DNA of 35,489 bases from Fodinibacter sp038330415. Its GTDB lineage: Bacteria > Actinomycetota > Actinomycetes > Actinomycetales > Dermatophilaceae. The translations under genes and the position numbers were made by a program. Under the pieces are notes generated by a model that made no database searches, was not told the origin of the DNA, and was given only the letters and a program-made list of their open reading frames with translations. Below are positions 16,498 through 24,229 of this stretch, one piece after another. The first letter of the stretch is position 1. The number at the start of each line of letters is the position of its first letter. The stretch is taken from assembly GCA_038330415.1 (NCBI GenBank), contig JBBQNZ010000023.1, positions 1 through 35,489 on the forward strand, given 5' to 3'.

Positions 16498-16690
16498 CGC
16501 ACACGACACCATCGGCCGTCTCTGGCGCCACGCCATCGGCGAACTCATCCGCCGACTCCTACCCCGGCGAAGAACTCGCGCCAACCCCCGCGTCGTCAAA
16601 CGCAAGTACACCAAGTGGCACGTCAAACGATCCCATCACCACAACTGGCCCCAACCCAACCAGCAACCCGAACAGGCCGTGGTGATCTAA
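16498..16690 (+). pseudogene. C-terminal continuation of the IS4 transposase in the +1 frame
   Basis: Sixty-four codons in the +1 frame read on without interruption from just before the upstream TGA to TAA at 16688-16690. They give a basic C-terminal end with RVVKRKYTKWHVKR and HHHNWPQP, which is characteristic of actinobacterial IS4 transposases. There is no start signal here, so it is made only by frameshifting, or not at all. The alternative is a plain frameshift mutation in the T4C6 run. Confidence 0.7.
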
Positions 16691-16703
16691 TTGAACGGTA
16701 TTG

Positions 16704-16713
16704 GGCCTAGGCT
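16704..16713. repeat. Right target-site duplication of the IS4 element
   Basis: This is the second copy of GGCCTAGGCT. It contains the TAGGCT box that probably serves as the -10 element of the gene starting at 16720. Confidence 0.9.
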
Positions 16714-16719
16714 CGCGGC
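16708..16719 (+). promoter_or_regulatory. Leaderless -10 box of the UPF0104-type gene
   Basis: TAGGCT at 16708-16713, then six bases, then GTG at 16720. No ribosome site exists. Because the box is inside the target duplication, the region upstream of it (where a -35 would lie) is now IS sequence. TTGAAC at the IS end is only 11 bases away, too close for a normal -35. Confidence 0.5.
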
Positions 16720-17847
16720 GTGACCGACACCGCGAGGGCCGAGCCGGGCGACCCGCTCGACGACGCCGCACTGCCGGCCGACCGGCCACGCTCGGTCGGC
16801 CGTCGGATGCTCTCCGGGTTCCTCAGCTACGGCGTGGTCGCGCTCGCGGTCTGGTACCTGCTGACCAACCTGCAGACCGACGACTTCACCTCCGCCCTCG
16901 CCCTCATCACGGTACCGATGCTGGTGGCCTCGGTCGTGCTCGGCCTGGTCAACCTCGCCACCAACTGGCCTCCGATCGTCGTCTCCCTCCCCGGGCTGAA
17001 GGTCCGTGAGGCCGCCGCCACCAACACCGCCGGTGCGGCGCTGTCGAACACTGTGCCCGAGGGCGGCGCGGTCGCGACGGGCCTGAACTACGCGATGCTG
17101 CGGTCGTGGGGCTTCACCCTCGGCGACACCACGTCGGAGGTGCTCGTCACCGGCACCTGGTCGCAGCTGATGAAGTACGCCCTGCTGGCGATCGGCCTGA
17201 TCGCCGTGGTGCTGCAGGGCTGGGGCCCGGAGTGGGTGGTGTGGGTCGCGCTCGGACTCACCGTGCTGGTGGTGCTGGCCTTCGTGCTGCTGACGCTCAT
17301 CCTGCGCAGCGCGCGCTTCGCCAGCCGGCTGGGCGCCCGGTGCGACCGGCTCGTCGGCCGGCTCCGGCGCCGCGTCGCCCGCATCCCCGACCCGGGGCTC
17401 ACCGAGGGCCTGCCGCTGTTCCGCACCCAGATGGTGCGGCTGCTCCGCCTCTGCTGGGGCCGGCTGACCGTGACGATGCTCGTCTCCCAGCTCACCGTGG
17501 TGCTGGTGCTCGGCCTCTGCGTGCGGATGCAGGGCCTGGACCGGGCGACCATCTCGTGGGCCGTCATCCTCGTGGCCTGGGGGCTGGTCACGTTCGCGTC
17601 GCTGCTCATCCCCACCCCGGGCGGTCTGGGGGTGGCCGAGGTGGTGCTCGTGGGGGTGCTCGGCCACGGGCTGCCCGAGTCCGACCAGGCGGCCGTGCTG
17701 GCTGCCGTGCTGCTCTACCGCATCGCGACGTTCCTGGTCCCCATCCCCATCGGCCTGGTCACCTACCTCTACTGGCGGATGTCCACCACGTGGCGGCGCC
17801 CGGTGAACTCCCGCGGCCCCAGCGCCACCTCTACGCTCGGCGGATGA
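16720..17847 (+). CDS. Flippase-like membrane protein (UPF0104/LPG synthase TM-region family)
   Basis: This 375-residue integral membrane protein has about eight hydrophobic segments after a 25-residue polar N-terminus. It contains the family landmark PTPGGLGVAE near residues 303-312, and the conserved PEGGAVATG near 111-119 in a loop. Such domains form the membrane part of lysylphosphatidylglycerol synthases and also occur alone as putative lipid flippases. There is no aminoacyl-transferase domain here, so a lipid-transport role is more likely than lipid lysylation, but the substrate is unknown. The IS insertion ends 16 bases before the start, so expression may be changed. The stop overlaps the next start as ATGA. 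Confidence 0.85.
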   Translation: MTDTARAEPGDPLDDAALPADRPRSVGRRMLSGFLSYGVVALAVWYLLTNLQTDDFTSALALITVPMLVASVVLGLVNLATNWPPIVVSLPGLKVREAAATNTAGAALSNTVPEGGAVATGLNYAMLRSWGFTLGDTTSEVLVTGTWSQLMKYALLAIGLIAVVLQGWGPEWVVWVALGLTVLVVLAFVLLTLILRSARFASRLGARCDRLVGRLRRRVARIPDPGLTEGLPLFRTQMVRLLRLCWGRLTVTMLVSQLTVVLVLGLCVRMQGLDRATISWAVILVAWGLVTFASLLIPTPGGLGVAEVVLVGVLGHGLPESDQAAVLAAVLLYRIATFLVPIPIGLVTYLYWRMSTTWRRPVNSRGPSATSTLGG

Positions 17848-18353
17848 CCGGCTCCGCCCTCACCCTCGCCGCCGTGCTGGCCGCGACCGTCACGAGCGGG
17901 CTGCTGGCGGGGGTGTACGTGCTCTACGCGCACACCGTGATGCCGGGCCTGCGCACGCTCGACGACCGCACCTTCGTGGCGGCGTTCCAGGCGGTCGACC
18001 GGGCCATCGTGAACCCGTGGTTCATGGGGCTGGGCTTCCTCGGTGCACCGGCGCTCACCGCCGTGGCCCTGGCCCGCACGTGGGGCGAGCCCGCCGCTGC
18101 ATGGGTCGCGACGGCACTGGTGCTGCACCTGGCCGCCATGGTGGTCACAGCCCGGGTGCACCTGCCGCGCAACGACGGCCTCAAGGCCGCCGGCAGCCCC
18201 GACACGCTGGCCCCCGCCGACCTGGCGGCCCTGCGCTCGGCGTTCGACGAGGCCGGCTGGGTGCGCTGGAACCTGCTGCGCGCGGTGACGTCGGTCGCCG
18301 CCACCGGCATCCTGGGGTGGGCCCTGGTGCTCACCGCCCGCGCGACGGCCTGA
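17844..18353 (+). CDS. DUF1772-type small membrane protein
   Basis: The 169-residue protein has four hydrophobic segments (about 5-30, 58-78, 84-102, 145-167). It also has the pattern of DUF1772/anthrone-oxygenase-like proteins: a first helix with a YVLYAHTVMPGL turn, the pair FQAVDRAIVNP, and the VHLPRND loop before the last helix. The function in bacteria is unknown. ATG at 17844 overlaps the previous stop as ATGA. A TACGCT box six bases upstream might also give a separate leaderless transcript, although translational coupling explains the start equally well. Confidence 0.75.
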   Translation: MTGSALTLAAVLAATVTSGLLAGVYVLYAHTVMPGLRTLDDRTFVAAFQAVDRAIVNPWFMGLGFLGAPALTAVALARTWGEPAAAWVATALVLHLAAMVVTARVHLPRNDGLKAAGSPDTLAPADLAALRSAFDEAGWVRWNLLRAVTSVAATGILGWALVLTARATA

Positions 18354-18390
18354 GCCCCGCCGGGCCACCGCCCGCCGGGTCCCCCACCGG

Positions 18391-18921
18391 TCAGCCGGGA
18401 AAGAGCCAGCCGAGCATCGTGACCGCACCGATCACGGCGAACACCACGAACGCCACGGCCAGCACCCAGGCGATCAGCCAGGCGAAGTCGAAGCCGCCCT
18501 CGTCGTCGTCCGGCGGGGCACCGGCTGCCTCGTCGGCGGCGGCCACCTCGGTCACGGTCGCCTCCTCGGAGTGCAGGGCCCGCTCGCGCAGCGCCTCGAT
18601 CCGGCGCGGTCGTGGTTGCGAGCGGGCGGAGGCCGGCAGCCCGGCCCACATCACGGCGAAGTCGTCGCCCGACTGCTCGCGCCAGGCCGCCACTGCCGCG
18701 TCGACCTCCGCCCCCTTGGCCCCGGCCGCGAACCAGACGGCCCCGGCCCGCGGAAGGTCGCCCATCTCGAAGAGCACCTCGCCGAGCTCGACGAGCGCCT
18801 CGGGGTCCTGGCTGCCCTCGACGTGCGCGGCCAGCACGTCGCGCGCCTTCCACAGCTCACCCGCCTCGCGGGCCTCGCGCGCCTGCCGCACCGGTGCGGA
18901 CGCCCCACCTTCGCCGGTCAT
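18391..18921 (-). CDS. DUF6584-like protein with C-terminal membrane anchor
   Basis: A 176-residue protein with an N-terminal helical, TPR-like part (ARDVLAAHVEGSQDPEALVELGEVLFEMGDLPRAGAVW, about residues 26-63). A charged linker rich in Glu/Ala/Asp follows, then one membrane helix at about 150-171. The layout matches actinobacterial DUF6584 proteins, whose function is unknown. The soluble domain should face the cytoplasm. ATG at 18921 overlaps the stop of the ltrA-like gene by four bases, so the two are co-translated. Confidence 0.72.
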   Translation of the reverse strand: MTGEGGASAPVRQAREAREAGELWKARDVLAAHVEGSQDPEALVELGEVLFEMGDLPRAGAVWFAAGAKGAEVDAAVAAWREQSGDDFAVMWAGLPASARSQPRPRRIEALRERALHSEEATVTEVAAADEAAGAPPDDDEGGFDFAWLIAWVLAVAFVVFAVIGAVTMLGWLFPG

Positions 18922-20105
18922 CGGACCCCCTCCATCGAGCGTGACACCGAGACGACGCGCAGCGCCACCAATGTTGCGAGCACCAGGCCGATGAGCAGCA
19001 CGGCAACGCCCATCGACGGCACCAGCAGCGCCACCGCGAAGCAGAGCACCGTGACCACCACTGCCGGCACCATCGTCGCCACCGTCTCGCGGTCGCTCAT
19101 CGCGTGCAAGCCGGAGATGGTGAGGGCGACGATCGACACGGCCCCGGCGAGGGCGAGCGCGATCGGCCGCGGCCCGGCATCCGCCTCACCCTCGACGACG
19201 TCGACCGCCGCCGCCAGCGCTGCGCCGACCGCGGCGATCGAGGCGAACACCGGCAGGTGGCCGTACCCGAACACCCACGCCCCGCGCGGGGTCTCGAGGA
19301 TGCTGGCGTGGTCGCGCGAGAAGTACATCCACCACAGCGAGAACACGATGAGCAGCCCACCGGCGATGAGCGGCGCCAGTGCCCAGGTCAGCCCGCCGCC
19401 CTCGGGCGACATGACCTGCTGGATCGCCAGGACCGCCGACAGGATGACCTCGCCGAGCACGATGATCGTGAGGAGCCCGGAGCGCTCAGCGATGTGGTGG
19501 GGGTGGAACGGGGTGTAGCCGTGCCGCTGCTCGGCGAGCACGGGCACCAGCAGCTCCAGGCCGACGAGCAGGAAGAACGAGGGGATCAGCCAGCCCTGCG
19601 GCACCGCGAGGCGGGCGATCCACAGCACCTGCACCACGCTGATGCCGCACGCGTACCAGAGCGCCGTCTCTCGCCGTTCCGGGTGGCCGGCGGCGGCCCG
19701 CAACCAGAGCCCCACCATCGCGAACCGCATGATGGCGTAGCCGATGACCACCGTCACCGACTGACCGTCCGTGAAGATGTCGGGCACGCCGGCGGCCAGG
19801 AACAACGCCCCGACCATGATGACGAAGGTCAGCAGGCGGAAGACCACGTCGCCGTTGTCGTAGGCCGACGCGTACCAGGTGTAGTTGAGCCAGGCCCACC
19901 AGATCGCGAACCAGGTCAACGTGTAGCCCACGATCGTGCCGTAGTGCGCCTCGGCGAGTCCGTGGTGCAGCTCGGCGGCGTTGCTCGCGATCGCGACGAC
20001 GAAGACGAGGTCGAAGAGGAGCTCGAGCGGGGTGGCCGTACGCTCGCGCTCGCTGGTGTCGCGCGCGACCACGGGTCGGCGCAGCGGAACGGGGACGATG
20101 CTCAC
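18918..20105 (-). CDS. Low temperature requirement A (LtrA) family membrane protein
   Basis: The 395-residue protein has about ten to twelve hydrophobic helices. It carries the LtrA signature at its start (TPLELLFDLVFVVAI), WAWLNYTWYAS in helix 2, and HIAERSGLLTIIVLGE in the middle. LtrA proteins are multi-pass membrane proteins of uncertain role, first linked to growth of Listeria in the cold. GTG at 20105 is chosen because the hexamer CATACT ends exactly six bases upstream, the same leaderless spacing seen at other genes here, and the signature begins about 25 residues later. The longer open frame upstream has no start support. The gene is coupled to the following DUF6584-like gene. Confidence 0.85.
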   Translation of the reverse strand: MSIVPVPLRRPVVARDTSERERTATPLELLFDLVFVVAIASNAAELHHGLAEAHYGTIVGYTLTWFAIWWAWLNYTWYASAYDNGDVVFRLLTFVIMVGALFLAAGVPDIFTDGQSVTVVIGYAIMRFAMVGLWLRAAAGHPERRETALWYACGISVVQVLWIARLAVPQGWLIPSFFLLVGLELLVPVLAEQRHGYTPFHPHHIAERSGLLTIIVLGEVILSAVLAIQQVMSPEGGGLTWALAPLIAGGLLIVFSLWWMYFSRDHASILETPRGAWVFGYGHLPVFASIAAVGAALAAAVDVVEGEADAGPRPIALALAGAVSIVALTISGLHAMSDRETVATMVPAVVVTVLCFAVALLVPSMGVAVLLIGLVLATLVALRVVSVSRSMEGVR

Positions 20106-20117
20106 GAAGTGAGTATG
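20106..20117 (-). promoter_or_regulatory. Leaderless -10 box of the ltrA-like gene
   Basis: CATACT at 20117-20112 on the minus strand keeps the two most important -10 bases (second A, sixth T). Six bases (CACTTC) separate it from GTG at 20105. No ribosome site is present. Confidence 0.45.
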
Positions 20118-20176
20118 CCGCCGGGCCGGCCGCCCCGTTCTCGGGCACGGTCGACAGGCTCGTCCGTCACTAACCC

Positions 20177-20226
20177 TTGAATTTGTTACCCGTGGGTAGC
20201 ACACTGGTAAGCAAGCGCTCACTGAC
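20177..20226 (+). promoter_or_regulatory. Candidate promoter/operator region of the FadE5-type gene
   Basis: TTGAAT at 20177-20182 could be a -35 with CACACT at 20200-20205 as -10 (17-bp spacing). Two imperfect palindromes follow or overlap: TTACCC/GGGTAG around 20186-20199, and a 20-bp one at 20207-20226 centred on AGCGCT that matches its own complement at 14 of 20 positions. TetR-type acyl-CoA regulators bind such sites, but which regulator acts here is unknown. Confidence 0.35.
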
Positions 20227-20247
20227 CACATCGGGAGGACCACGGCC

Positions 20248-22119
20248 ATGGGCCACTACAAGAGCAACCTGCGCGACATCGAGTTCAACCTCTTCGAGGT
20301 GCTCGGCCGAGGCGACGTGCTGGGCTCAGGCCCGTACGAAGCCATCGACACCGACACCGCCCGCGAGATGCTCAAGGAGGTCTCCCGCCTGGCCGAGAAC
20401 GAGTTGGCCGAGTCCTTCCAGGACAGCGACCGCAACCCGCCCGTCTACGACCCGGCCACCCAGGCAGTGACGATGCCGGCCTCGTTCACCAAGTCGTTCA
20501 ACGCCTACCGCGACAGCGGCTTCTGGGCGATCGACCTCAACGCCGAGCTGGGCGGCACGGTGGCTCCCCCGAGCCTGCGCTGGGCGGTCAACGAGATGCT
20601 GCTCGGCTCCAACCCGGCGGTCGCGATGTTCGCGGCGTCGTACGGCTTCGCCAAGCTGCTCTACGCGCTCGGCAACGAGGACCAGAAGAAGCTCGCGCAC
20701 TGGATCGTCGAGCACAACTGGCACTGCACGATGGTGCTCACCGAGCCGGATGCCGGGTCCGACGTCGGTGCCGGCCGCACCAAGGCGACCCAGAACGACG
20801 ACGGCACCTGGACGCTCAGCGGCGTCAAGCGCTTCATCACCAGCGCCGAGTCCGACATGGTCGACAACGTCGTGCACTTCGTCCTCGCCCGCCCCGAGGG
20901 CGCCGGCCCCGGCACCAAGGGGCTGTCGCTGTTCATGCTCACGAAGTACCACGTCGACCTCGAGACCGGTGAGCTGGGCGAGCGCAACGGTGTCTACGTC
21001 ACCAACGTCGAGAAGAAGATGGGCCTGAAGGTCTCGACGACCTGCGAGCTCACCTTCGGCGGCGAGCAGCCCGCCGTCGGCACCCTGCTCGGCGACGTGC
21101 ACGACGGCATCGCCCAGATGTTCCACGTCATCGAGAACGCCCGGATGATGGTTGGCACCAAAGCGATCGCCACCCTCTCGACCGGCTATCTCAATGCCCT
21201 CGACTACGCGAAGCAGCGCGTGCAGGGCGCCGACCTCACCCAGTCCACGGACAAGATGGCGCCGCGCGTCACCATCACGCACCACCCCGACGTGCGGCGC
21301 TCGCTGATGACCCAGAAGGCCTACTCCGAGGGCCTGCGCGCGCTGGTGCTCTTCACCGCGAGCCAGCAGGACATCGTCGACCAGGAGCTGATGTCCTCGG
21401 GTTCGATGGAGTTCGAGCGCGGTTCGGCCGCCGACATCGCCAGCCGGGTCAACGACCTGCTGCTGCCCATCGTCAAGGGCCTGGGCTCCGAGCGGGCCTG
21501 GGTGCTGCTGGGCACCGAGTCGCTGCAGACCTTCGGTGGCTCGGGCTTCCTGCAGGACTACCCGGTCGAGCAGTACGTGCGCGATGCCAAGATCGACACG
21601 CTCTACGAGGGCACCACCGCCATCCAGGGCCTGGACTTCTTCTTCCGCAAGATCGTCAAGGACAAGGGTCAGGCGCTGACCTACCTGTCCACGCAGATGC
21701 AGGAGTTCGCCAAGGACCTCGGTGCCCACGAGGGCCGCCTCGACCGCGACCGCGAGCTGCTCGGCCAGGGCCTCGAGGACGTGCAGGGCATCCTCGGCTT
21801 CATGGTCGGCGAGCTGATGAAGAGCGACCCGCGCAACGGTGGCGAGATCACCAACCTCTACACGGTCGGCCAGAACACCTCGCGCCTGCTGCTGGGCGCC
21901 GGCGACCTCGTGGTCGGCTGGCTGCTGCTGCGCCAGGCCGCTGTGGCGCTCGACGCCCTGGCCGCCGGTGCCAGCGGCAAGGACAAGGACTTCTACGAGG
22001 GCAAGGTCGCCGCGGCCCAGTTCTACGCCCGGCAGGTGCTGCCCAAGCTCACCGCCGAGCGGGTCATGGCCGAGGCCACCGACTCGCTCCTCATGGAGGT
22101 GCCCGAGTCGGCCTTCTGA
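20248..22119 (+). CDS. fadE5: Acyl-CoA dehydrogenase, FadE5 type
   Basis: This 623-residue FAD enzyme performs the first step of fatty-acid beta-oxidation. It follows mycobacterial FadE5 closely along its whole length: the opening GHYKSNLRDIEFNLFEVLG, the FAD-binding MVLTEPDAGSDVGAGRTKA, ARMMVGTKAIATLSTGYLNAL, THHPDVRRSLMTQKAY, and FLQDYPVEQYVRDAKIDTLYEGTTAIQG. In the last motif E454 is the likely catalytic base. The C-terminal extra domain (about 480-623) is the feature that separates this long type from ordinary 380-residue acyl-CoA dehydrogenases. GGGAGG nine bases before ATG 20248 fixes the start. Electrons would pass through ETF to an EtfD protein, and a candidate is encoded at 3172-6540. 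Confidence 0.95.
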   Translation: MGHYKSNLRDIEFNLFEVLGRGDVLGSGPYEAIDTDTAREMLKEVSRLAENELAESFQDSDRNPPVYDPATQAVTMPASFTKSFNAYRDSGFWAIDLNAELGGTVAPPSLRWAVNEMLLGSNPAVAMFAASYGFAKLLYALGNEDQKKLAHWIVEHNWHCTMVLTEPDAGSDVGAGRTKATQNDDGTWTLSGVKRFITSAESDMVDNVVHFVLARPEGAGPGTKGLSLFMLTKYHVDLETGELGERNGVYVTNVEKKMGLKVSTTCELTFGGEQPAVGTLLGDVHDGIAQMFHVIENARMMVGTKAIATLSTGYLNALDYAKQRVQGADLTQSTDKMAPRVTITHHPDVRRSLMTQKAYSEGLRALVLFTASQQDIVDQELMSSGSMEFERGSAADIASRVNDLLLPIVKGLGSERAWVLLGTESLQTFGGSGFLQDYPVEQYVRDAKIDTLYEGTTAIQGLDFFFRKIVKDKGQALTYLSTQMQEFAKDLGAHEGRLDRDRELLGQGLEDVQGILGFMVGELMKSDPRNGGEITNLYTVGQNTSRLLLGAGDLVVGWLLLRQAAVALDALAAGASGKDKDFYEGKVAAAQFYARQVLPKLTAERVMAEATDSLLMEVPESAF

Positions 22120-22179
22120 CCCCCTATGACGCCCGGGTCGGGCGATGCGCAGCAGGGGCGCCACTCGACCCGGAGCCGA

Positions 22180-22212
22180 GAACGGCCCACCCCCTCGCGG
22201 GGTGGGCCGTTC
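22180..22212 (+). terminator. Terminator hairpin after fadE5
   Basis: A perfect 14-bp GC-rich stem (22180-22193 with 22199-22212, five-base loop) lies about 60 bases after the stop and 20 bases before the end of the convergent small gene. It can therefore serve both strands. No T run follows. Confidence 0.75.
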
Positions 22213-22232
22213 GCGTGCGCGTCGCTGGTGCA

Positions 22233-22481
22233 TCAGCGCGGGTCGACGTCCGTGCGGTCGACGCGCGAGCCGCTCATCGGGTCGACCTGGCTCTCGCGGG
22301 TGGTCGTGTAGCCGACCGAGCGGCGGCGGGCCATGGCGAACGACAGCAGGATCGCGACGACGCCGGCGATCATCAGGATGTAGCCGAGTGTGTCGTCTCC
22401 GACGCCCGGGATGTCGATCGTCAACGCGAAAGCGAGGATCGCTCCGATCACGATGAGGACGATGCCGAGTCCTACGTGCAT
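22233..22481 (-). CDS. Small two-helix membrane protein (DUF6458-like)
   Basis: An 82-residue protein with two membrane helices (about 3-19 and 31-48), joined by a short loop with DIPGVGDDTLGYI. It ends in a polar C-terminal tail rich in Arg, Ser and Asp. This is the layout of the actinobacterial DUF6458 family (unknown function). ATG at 22481 has GGAGA with a four- to five-base spacing, which favours it over the longer open frame that starts at 22544. The gene appears to be monocistronic. Confidence 0.8.
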   Translation of the reverse strand: MHVGLGIVLIVIGAILAFALTIDIPGVGDDTLGYILMIAGVVAILLSFAMARRRSVGYTTTRESQVDPMSGSRVDRTDVDPR

Positions 22482-22643
22482 GTCGTCTCCGTGATGGGGG
22501 GCCGGGGTTGTCCGACCAACCCACCGACTGTGGGAGCGGCGCACCGCTCAACGGCGGCTGCGGAACAGGGAGTTTCAGAAGCCCCCACCGCCGCCGCCGC
22601 CCATGGTGCCGTCGCGCCCCGCTGCTGTCCATGGACCTCGTGG

Positions 22644-24038
22644 TCAGAACCCCGCGCCGGGGTTGAGGATGCCGCGCGGGTCGAGGGCGTACTTGACCCG
22701 GCGGGTGAGCGCCATGACGTCGGGGCCGAGCTGCGCCGCGAGCGAGCCGACCTTGAGCCGGCCGACCCCGTGCTCGCCGGTGATCGTGCCCCCGAGCTCG
22801 ATCGCCGTCGCCATGATCTCGTCGAAGGCGAGCCGGGCCCGGGCCTCGGCGTCCTGGTCACCGGGGGGATAGATGATCGCCGGGTGGGTGTTGCCGTCGC
22901 CGGCGTGGGCCACCACCGGGATCTCCAGGTCGTGCCGCACGGCGATCGCCTCGACGGCGGCCAGCAGGGCCGGCAGGTGCGGGATCGGCACGCCGACATC
23001 TTCGGGCAACACCGAGCCACGGGCCTCGATGGCCGTGAAGTGCAGCCGCCGGGCCTGCACGAACTGCTCGCCCTCGTCGGGGTCGTCGGTGGCGAAGACC
23101 GCCTTGGCGCCGGAGGCCTCGCAGGCCGCGGTCGCCACGGCCACCTCGTCGGCGCGCGACGGGCCCGGGGCGTCGGACTGGATGAGGAGCAGCGCACCGG
23201 CATCGCGGTCCAGGCCCATCGGTGTGAAGTCCTCGACGGCGTTGATCGACGCGTGGTCCATCAGCTCGACCAGCGAGGCGCGCACCGTGCGGCCCAGCTC
23301 GATGACGGCCGCAGCCGCGGCGGCGACCGTGGGAAAGGTGGCGACGACCGTCGACTTCGGCGCCTGCGCGGGAACGAGCCGCAGGATGGCGCGGGTGACG
23401 ACGCCCAGGGTGCCCTCGGAGCCGACGAAGAGCTTGAGCAGCGGCAACCCGGCGACGTCCTTGACCCGCCTGCCGCCGAGGGTGAGCAGCGTGCCGTCGG
23501 CGAGCACCACGTCGAGGCCGAGCACGTAGTCGGTCGTGACGCCGTACTTCACGCAGCACAGGCCGCCGGCGTTGGTGGCGATGTTGCCGCCGATCGAGCA
23601 GATCTCGTACGAGCTCGGGTCGGGCGGGTACCAGAGGCCCTCGGCCGCCGCGGCCCGCTTGACCTCGACGTTGAGGGCGCCGGGCTCGACCACGGCCACC
23701 CGGCTGGCGGTGTCGATCTCGATCGCGCGCATCCGCTCGGTCGACAGCACGATGCCGCCGTCGACGGCGAGCGCACCACCCGAGAGTCCCGAGCCGGCGC
23801 CCCGGGGCACGACGGGGATGCCGTGCCGGCTCGCCCAACGCATCGTCGCCTGCACGTGGGCGGTGGTCTCGACCCGCACGGCGGCCAGCGGCGTGCCGGC
23901 CGTGGCGTCGTGGGTCCAGTCGAAGCGGTACTTGTCAACGGCATCCGCGGCGGTGACCACTGCCCCGTCGGGCAGCATCTCCACCAGCTCGGCGACAGCA
24001 TCGGCGGCACCACCAGGAGTGGCGACCTCGGCATCCAT
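22644..24038 (-). CDS. FAD-linked oxidase, glycolate/D-lactate dehydrogenase (GlcD) type
   Basis: This 464-residue protein of the vanillyl-alcohol oxidase fold oxidises a 2-hydroxy acid such as glycolate or D-lactate. The FAD-binding half includes PRGAGSGLSGG near 74-84 and SIGGNIATNAGG near 144-155. The C-terminal FAD-oxidase domain includes VAHAGDGNTHP near 375-385 and TGEHGVGRLK near 418-427, with the substrate-binding histidines. GlcE and GlcF partners are not adjacent, so it may act alone, as many actinobacterial members do. ATG at 24038 follows a GGTGGGGG ribosome site. The upstream spacer contains a 19-bp tandem repeat that could be its control region. Confidence 0.88.
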   Translation of the reverse strand: MDAEVATPGGAADAVAELVEMLPDGAVVTAADAVDKYRFDWTHDATAGTPLAAVRVETTAHVQATMRWASRHGIPVVPRGAGSGLSGGALAVDGGIVLSTERMRAIEIDTASRVAVVEPGALNVEVKRAAAAEGLWYPPDPSSYEICSIGGNIATNAGGLCCVKYGVTTDYVLGLDVVLADGTLLTLGGRRVKDVAGLPLLKLFVGSEGTLGVVTRAILRLVPAQAPKSTVVATFPTVAAAAAAVIELGRTVRASLVELMDHASINAVEDFTPMGLDRDAGALLLIQSDAPGPSRADEVAVATAACEASGAKAVFATDDPDEGEQFVQARRLHFTAIEARGSVLPEDVGVPIPHLPALLAAVEAIAVRHDLEIPVVAHAGDGNTHPAIIYPPGDQDAEARARLAFDEIMATAIELGGTITGEHGVGRLKVGSLAAQLGPDVMALTRRVKYALDPRGILNPGAGF

Positions 24039-24060
24039 GCCCCCACCCTGCCACTGCGGG

Positions 24061-24117
24061 TAGCCGGCCTCGGTGCAGCCGTCCGGCTCTGGTTCATCCG
24101 CCCGACTCTGGTTCATC
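24061..24117. repeat. 19-bp tandem repeat upstream of the glcD-like gene
   Basis: Two adjacent 19-bp units (24080-24098 and 24099-24117) differ at only two positions and share CTCTGGTTCATC. A third, degenerate unit (24061-24079) keeps the same phase. On the minus strand the repeats lie roughly 20-80 bases before the glcD-like start codon. Direct repeats of this length can be binding sites for a regulator; nothing more can be said. Confidence 0.6.
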
Positions 24118-24229
24118 TCCCGGGATGGCGGTGCTGTGGCGCCGCCCCTCCCGTAGACCACCGCCATCCCCGAGGACGGACCAGAGCCCAATGCTCGTGG
24201 CCGCTGCGACCATCGCTGCCAGGGAGCGG

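Larger units (their letters stand above)
15253..16703 (+). mobile_element. Complete IS4-family insertion sequence
   Basis: A 1451-bp element bounded by perfect 18-bp terminal inverted repeats (CAATACCGTTCAATTAGA at 15253-15270 and its complement at 16686-16703). It is flanked by a 10-12 bp direct duplication. It holds one transposase gene that fills nearly the whole element, read in two frames. Perfect ends and perfect target duplications indicate a fairly recent insertion into the gap between the dacB-like gene and the next gene, 16 bp before that gene's start codon. Confidence 0.93.

Noticed and set aside
16704..16713. GGCCTAGGCT direct repeats read as phage-type attachment sites
   Set aside because: They exactly flank IS inverted repeats and a DDE transposase, which explains them as target-site duplications.
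20326..22632. 768-codon antisense frame opposite fadE5
   Set aside because: Same compositional effect. The sequence is rich in Arg, Gly, Val and Leu without any domain and spans the terminator and the small membrane protein gene.
22580..22643. In-frame extension after the glcD-like stop codon, ending in a run of seven glycines and Phe
   Set aside because: The TGA at 22646-22644 is followed by about 23 sense codons in frame, but no readthrough signal or independent ribosome site was found. The GGGGGGGF end can arise from GC-rich DNA.
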